DNA of 64,000 nucleotides from Tachypleus tridentatus (Eukaryota; Arthropoda; Merostomata; Xiphosura; Limulidae), in NCBI RefSeq assembly GCF_004210375.1, contig NC_134829.1, positions 29,900,034 to 29,964,033 of the forward strand, given 5' to 3'. Under the pieces are notes generated by a model, which saw only the letters and a program-made list of their open reading frames with translations, did not search any database and was not told the origin of the DNA. The translations under genes were made by a program, and so were the position numbers. This document shows positions 59,238 to 64,000 of the stretch, in pieces. The first letter of the stretch is position 1. The number at the start of each line of letters is the position of its first letter.

Positions 59238-60111
59238 AACCTATTTTAAATTAAAACAATGACGTTTGAAATATTTTATTGCGAGATGGTTAAAAAAAAA
59301 GTTTAAACCTAATGTTATTACTTTTAAATATCGAACTTTCTGGAAGATGTAAATCGTTTTATTTTACTTTACTTGTTTGTTTATTTTAAAATGCAAAATT
59401 ACACAAAGGGCTATTTGTGGCGTATAGAATTTCGATTTTAGCTTCATAAGCACTAAGATATATTTTTAAAACATTTTATTGATATTAGCTAAAATATTAA
59501 TCTATCACCTTGTTTGTGTGTTACTGATAAATTTCCTCTTACAAAATGTCGCATGCTAAATATATATTTTTATTTTTATGGTATTTAAAACGATAAAGAT
59601 GAAGCTATGCCTTAACGACGAAAGCAGCTGGTATTTGCTATTTGCTAGCGATTTGTATTACGTAAATTCACGCTCAGGCTGACTCATAGTATTTTTCAAA
59701 CGATAGTTAAAATATTCTTAACGAGCCAGATATGTGTAACATAACATCATTTATCATTGTGAAACAACCGATGGTGGCTGTTTTCCAAAACATAAAAGTA
59801 CAAATCAATTAATAATTATTACAACTCATGTTTAGCGATTAATAGATTAATATAAAATAATTTTTGGTATAGTTTTTGTTTCGTGGCAGTTTTAAAGGTC
59901 TATTTGTTATTAATGATTATTAAAATAGTTTGTTAGCAGAAACTGGTATAGTGACTTTTGTACTGTGCAACAGAGGAAACTTTAACGTTCGACTATAACG
60001 GTTATGTGCAATTTGTTATTGACATTATTATATTATTCAGTTTGGACAATTATATCATTATTAATATATATAAGGATATATATTTTTTTATTAAAATAGA
60101 TCCTAATATTC

Positions 60112-60230
60112 ACCTCTCCCCTAGTGGCACAGTGGTATGTCTACACACTCGCAACGCTAGAAGCCAGGTTTTGATACCCATGGTAGCTGGAGCACAGACA
60201 GCTCGTTGTGTAACTTTATGGTAGACTTTA
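60112..60230 (+). repeat. Family B SINE
   Basis: CCCCTAGTGGCACAGTGGTA, CAGGTTTTGATACCCATGGT and CTCGTTGTGTAACTTTATGG. It creates the end of a misleading 88-codon frame. Confidence 0.88.
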
Positions 60231-60654
60231 AAAAACTAATATTCGTTTTCAGGTTTTCTTTGTGACGCTTTTAGTAATACTCTTCGTAATGTTACAATAC
60301 TTCGATAAATATTTAAAATAACTTCCCAAATTACGATTAAAAGTGTCACTCTAATCACGGCTACCTGGTTCCATAAAGCACAGTACGACTGTGTTTAGAA
60401 ATAAAGTTAAAAACTATATTTGGCAATTATGACGAAGTAAAACGAACAGAAAACAACGAGAGTATTCTCCTGAATTAAGGTGAAAGTAATAAAAAAGTGA
60501 CGCAATTCTATGAAGAAGAGTGAAAAACGAACAATTAGAAAGAACCCAGTCTCAAGACTCAACAAATAGATCTAGCCAGTACTATTAGAGTTAAGATGCA
60601 TAAGCCTAATGAATTAAGCCATCTTTTAAATCAATACGCTGTCGTCTGCACCTG

Positions 60655-60850
60655 TATGACGTGCTTGTATGTGGGGTTCATTTTATCTATGTATATACAT
60701 GTGTTTGTATTTTATGTACACATGTGTAAGTTGTATTTTATGCATGTATGTGTATGTTTTCGCATTGTATGTACACTATTGTGTTCGTACTGTATGTATG
60801 TGTGTGTTTGTATTGTATCTTTGCATGTGTGTGTATTTGTGTTGGTATAG
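60655..60850. repeat. TG/TATG-rich low-complexity tract
   Basis: Irregular repeats of TGTATGTGTGTG type. The Cys/Val/Tyr-rich open frames here come from this composition. Confidence 0.85.
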
Positions 60851-61494
60851 ATAGATACATAATATTGCATAGTGACTTTGTGTTACTTAAGTCGAGAGTA
60901 GCTTTACGTACGTCTCATTTCTAAGTGACTTCATGTTACTTAAGTCGAAAGGTGCTCTGCGTACACAGACTTCTTAAGGGACTTTCCCTTCACATTGTTG
61001 GTATAATGCACTTGTTCAACGAACTTTGTGTAACTAAAATAGAAATTATCTTGTATCAAATGTTTTCCGCTAATGGAAAGAAACCAGGCACTGATTATTA
61101 TCTCGTGTTATTAATTGAGTTTCATTAATTCGCTCATCTTTCTTAACTACAGCTAAAGCATCTGAACATCTCGAGGCAACGCTAATAGTTAGGAGGTGTA
61201 TACAAGATTTCAGTTTCAACGACGAAATACACATTTGTTTGGTAGTCTGATTTTATCCTAGTAAAAAGTCAGCCATGACTCAGTTTTTATATGAACGTAA
61301 CTACTCTTATAGGTAAAATAGTACGTTCTGCATAGGGACAGACCTTCTGATGTAGAAAACTTGTAAATAATAAAGGTCAAAAAATGACACAACGGTATCT
61401 TATTCATTTTGACCCTAATATTTCTTCTTGTGGATGAATTAAGATTGATTAAAGTTTAAGCTCATGTGACATTAAGAGGTCGTTTGTTGGTGTC

Positions 61495-61960
61495 TAAGTG
61501 TGTGGAGTACAACATTAGATACTTGAAATTACTTTATTAATAAGCAGCCATGCTAATTGTAAGAGTCTGGTGGTACCCAAATATGTAGATCACAACACTA
61601 GGTACTAAGAATTAGTTTATTAATAAGCAGCCATGCTAATTGTAAAAGTCTGGCGGTACCCAAGTATGTAGATCACAACGCTCAATACTTAGAATTGGTT
61701 TATTAATAAGTAACTGTGCTTGACTGTAAGAGTCTGGTTGTTCCCAAATATGTAGATTACAATACTAGGTACTTAGAATCAGTAAGTAGCTGAGCTGACT
61801 GTAAGAGCCTGGTGGTACCCAAATATCTAGATTTTGGTATCCACGTTTGTGGAGTACAACACTAGATTCTTAGAATTGGTTCACTGATATCCAGTTGTGC
61901 TGACTCTGTGAGCTTGTTGGTACCCAACTGTGTAGATTACAATCCTAGATACTTAGTTTG
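61495..61960. repeat. 84-bp tandem array, about five diverged units
   Basis: GTAGATCACAACACTAGGTA-type anchors recur at 61502, 61585, 61668 and 61752 and twice more by 61931. Each is followed by TTTATTAATAAG and GTAAGAGTCTGGTGGTACCC blocks. Confidence 0.88.
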
Positions 61961-63207
61961 GTCTGTTATTATAGAGTGAGTACATATTTGTATTGATATC
62001 ACTAGACAAAATGTATGGATAAGTGTGCGAGCCACAACGTCTCGTTTACGAAATATTATATATTTTATAAAATTAATCAATAACAACTTTTTATAATTAA
62101 CGTGAGATATATCTTTCAATATTTTGCATAAAAATTTTATAGAATATATAAATGAAAACCGAGTTAATTTTTCATCTTTATGTGCCTTATTTTGTATTTT
62201 GAAATAAACAACTATTTTGTAATGGGAGTTGTTCATGGTAATGGTGGTGTACAGATGTTCACATTTCGTTACTTAGTTCTACTGTTGAATGCCTCGTAGG
62301 TGATTAGAAAAATTTCAGGTGCTTTACCTCAGCAAAAAAAAAAAAAGATTAAATATATTTGGTATTTCGATAGATTGTGACAACTGTCATGAATGTCTGC
62401 TTTGAAAGTTATTTTTTTTATATAATTTTTGCGTAAAGTTACACGGTAACTAGGATAATGTGAGGTAAGACGGACCCTTCGGTGAATGATCATCTTCGTA
62501 CATTATTAGTTTAGCGTGCTACCATATAGAGTAAATTATATGTCACTGTTGTTCACATGTTTCTGTGCCTAAAGATACTAGTCACGAATATAAATGATCA
62601 AAGTGCGTCTTTCTTTTTTGTTTTTCAACAACTTTTATCGAATATAAGCACTTTCACTTTTATATGATTATAAAGTTGGAATTTAAGGGATTCTCACTTT
62701 GTTGATTCAAGATAATGAGGAGTTATAGACAATCAAATACGCAATAAGGAATAAATAGTTTACATTCACTGATTCTGCATAACGTCAATTGTTTTACAAT
62801 GAATAGCTTTTGGTAAACGGTTCCACTTTATTGTTCATGATTCTAATAAACAAAATGTAAGTTATAACAGCGTACAATAAGTTAGTTCACCAAGCCAAGG
62901 AATATATAACTTAAAAGAAACAAAGTTAACAGCGAAGATGAGTATTTAAAAACGAGTGTAGAGTATCTTCCTGTTTGGAAAAAAATTCAATACAAAGAGA
63001 AAACAAAATTAAAACTTATCCAACAAACACTTGCCGTTACTTACGGGTTGGAAAAAAAACAACACAAAACAACTAAGACATAAACTAGACATGTTATCTG
63101 AAAAACGTCTTCCTTGAACATAACAATTAAATCTAAAATTTTGTGCAATGTTTTTGTACAGCTTGGTGCACTTTAAAAAATATGTCATTTTGTATTGTTT
63201 TAAAATA

Positions 63208-63464
63208 TTTTGAATTTCGCACAAAGCTACACGAAGGCTATCTGCACTAGTCGTCCCTAATTTAGCAGTGTAAGACTAGAGGGAAGGCAGCTAGTCATCA
63301 CCATCCACCGCCAACTCTTGGGCTACTATTGTACTAATGAATAGTGGGATTGGCTGTAATATTATAACGCCCTCACAGTTAAAAGCGCGAGCATGTGACG
63401 GGATTCAAACCCACGACCCTGAGATTACAACTCAAATGTCTTAACCACCTGGCCAAGTCGGGCC
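63208..63464 (-). repeat. Full-length family A SINE
   Basis: Reverse orientation from TTTCGCACAAAGCTACACGA to CCTGGCCAAGTCGGGCC. Confidence 0.94.
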
Positions 63465-63751
63465 TTTTGAAATAGTTAGTTTTATGTTTTCACTTTGATT
63501 CTTCTATATTTTAATAAAAGTCTGGGAAATATTAAGTTATAATAAAAATTAAATTCAGAAAAATATTAATAAACATTTATAATATATTACTCACATATGA
63601 TATTATAAAGAAAATGTTAGTAATTGTAAATAATACTACTGGTAACATTATGAGCAAAATATTAATAAATCATAAATAATATTCCTTATATGATTAATAA
63701 TGAAACACACTCGAAACGTAAGACGCTAATACTGGACTCATTTGCGTTAAG

Positions 63752-64000
63752 GCAAAGCTGGTTAAAGCACTCGGCTCGTGGGTCGTGGGTTCGAATCCCA
63801 GTCACACCAAAAATGTTCGCCTTTCACTCCTGGAGGCATTATAATGTGACGGTCAATCCCACTATCGTTGGTAAAAGAGTATCTCAATAGTTGATGGTGG
63901 ATGGTGATGACTAGCTGCCTTCCCTCTAGTCTTACACTGCTAAATTAGGGACGGCTAGTGCAGATAGCCCTCGTGTAGCTTTATGCGAAATTCAAAAACA
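63752..64000 (+). repeat. Family A SINE reaching the window end
   Basis: The head GCTGGTTAAAGCACTCGGCT and GGGTTCGAATCCCAGTCACA lead to the tail CTTTATGCGAAATTCAAAAA at the window edge. Confidence 0.93.

Larger units (their letters stand above)
57983..63207. other. Mostly unassigned DNA between SINEs and tandem repeats
   Basis: Apart from the listed SINEs, the TG-rich tract and the 84-bp array, I see no exon, transposase or RNA gene in this stretch. Confidence 0.5.

Noticed and set aside
60596-60854. 84- and 61-codon Cys/Val-rich frames
   Set aside because: They translate a TG/TATG-rich simple tract.
1-64000. Search for LTR, retroviral or Polinton-like elements
   Set aside because: No long direct terminal repeats, protease/integrase or capsid-type motifs were noticed; the RT found belongs to a non-LTR element.

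Overview
The window is animal nuclear DNA: AT-rich, gene-poor, with short exons in long introns and very many repeats. The dominant repeat is a tRNA-Thr(CGT)-headed SINE, with about 20 copies in 64 kb. From memory I associate this SINE and its partner families with horseshoe crabs (Limulus/Tachypleus), so a chelicerate, probably a horseshoe crab, is the best guess. That assignment is recall, not a search result.

Two host loci can be read by splicing exons by eye, and both lie on the minus strand. The first is EMC4 (ER membrane protein complex subunit 4), five coding exons between 20580 and 9171. Exons 2-5 are intact with good splice sites. Exon 1 is clear by homology, but its ATG is one base out of frame. 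The second is a decayed, intron-containing copy of the proteasome alpha-4 subunit gene (PSMA7), with exons at about 45.1, 43.4, 41.2/39.0, 34.8 and 32.75 kb. It carries several in-frame stops and indels. A piggyBac transposon sits in its third exon at a TTAA.

Layout: 1-7.2 kb SINEs and a broken hAT (ZBED-like) transposase; 9.2-20.6 kb EMC4, with minisatellites, a MITE and an intronless unassigned block in its introns; 22-25 kb SINEs; 25.6-31 kb non-LTR retrotransposon(s) of the I/Jockey group with an inverted reverse-transcriptase segment; 31.7-32.7 kb a truncated member of a repeated Cys-rich gene family; 32.7-45.1 kb the PSMA7 pseudogene, with a mariner, two related MITEs and the piggyBac; 46.0-47.3 kb a Tc1 element inside an older SINE; 51.3-53.2 kb a second Tc1/mariner relic containing a SINE; 53.5-54.1 kb two minisatellites; 54.1-64 kb mostly unassigned DNA with SINEs and an 84-bp tandem array.

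The repeats form one connected system. The LINE 3' end at 25.58-25.64 kb resembles the 3' tails of two unrelated-headed SINE families, which fits the SINEs borrowing this LINE's machinery. No virus-like element, CRISPR array, rRNA or free-standing tRNA gene was found.
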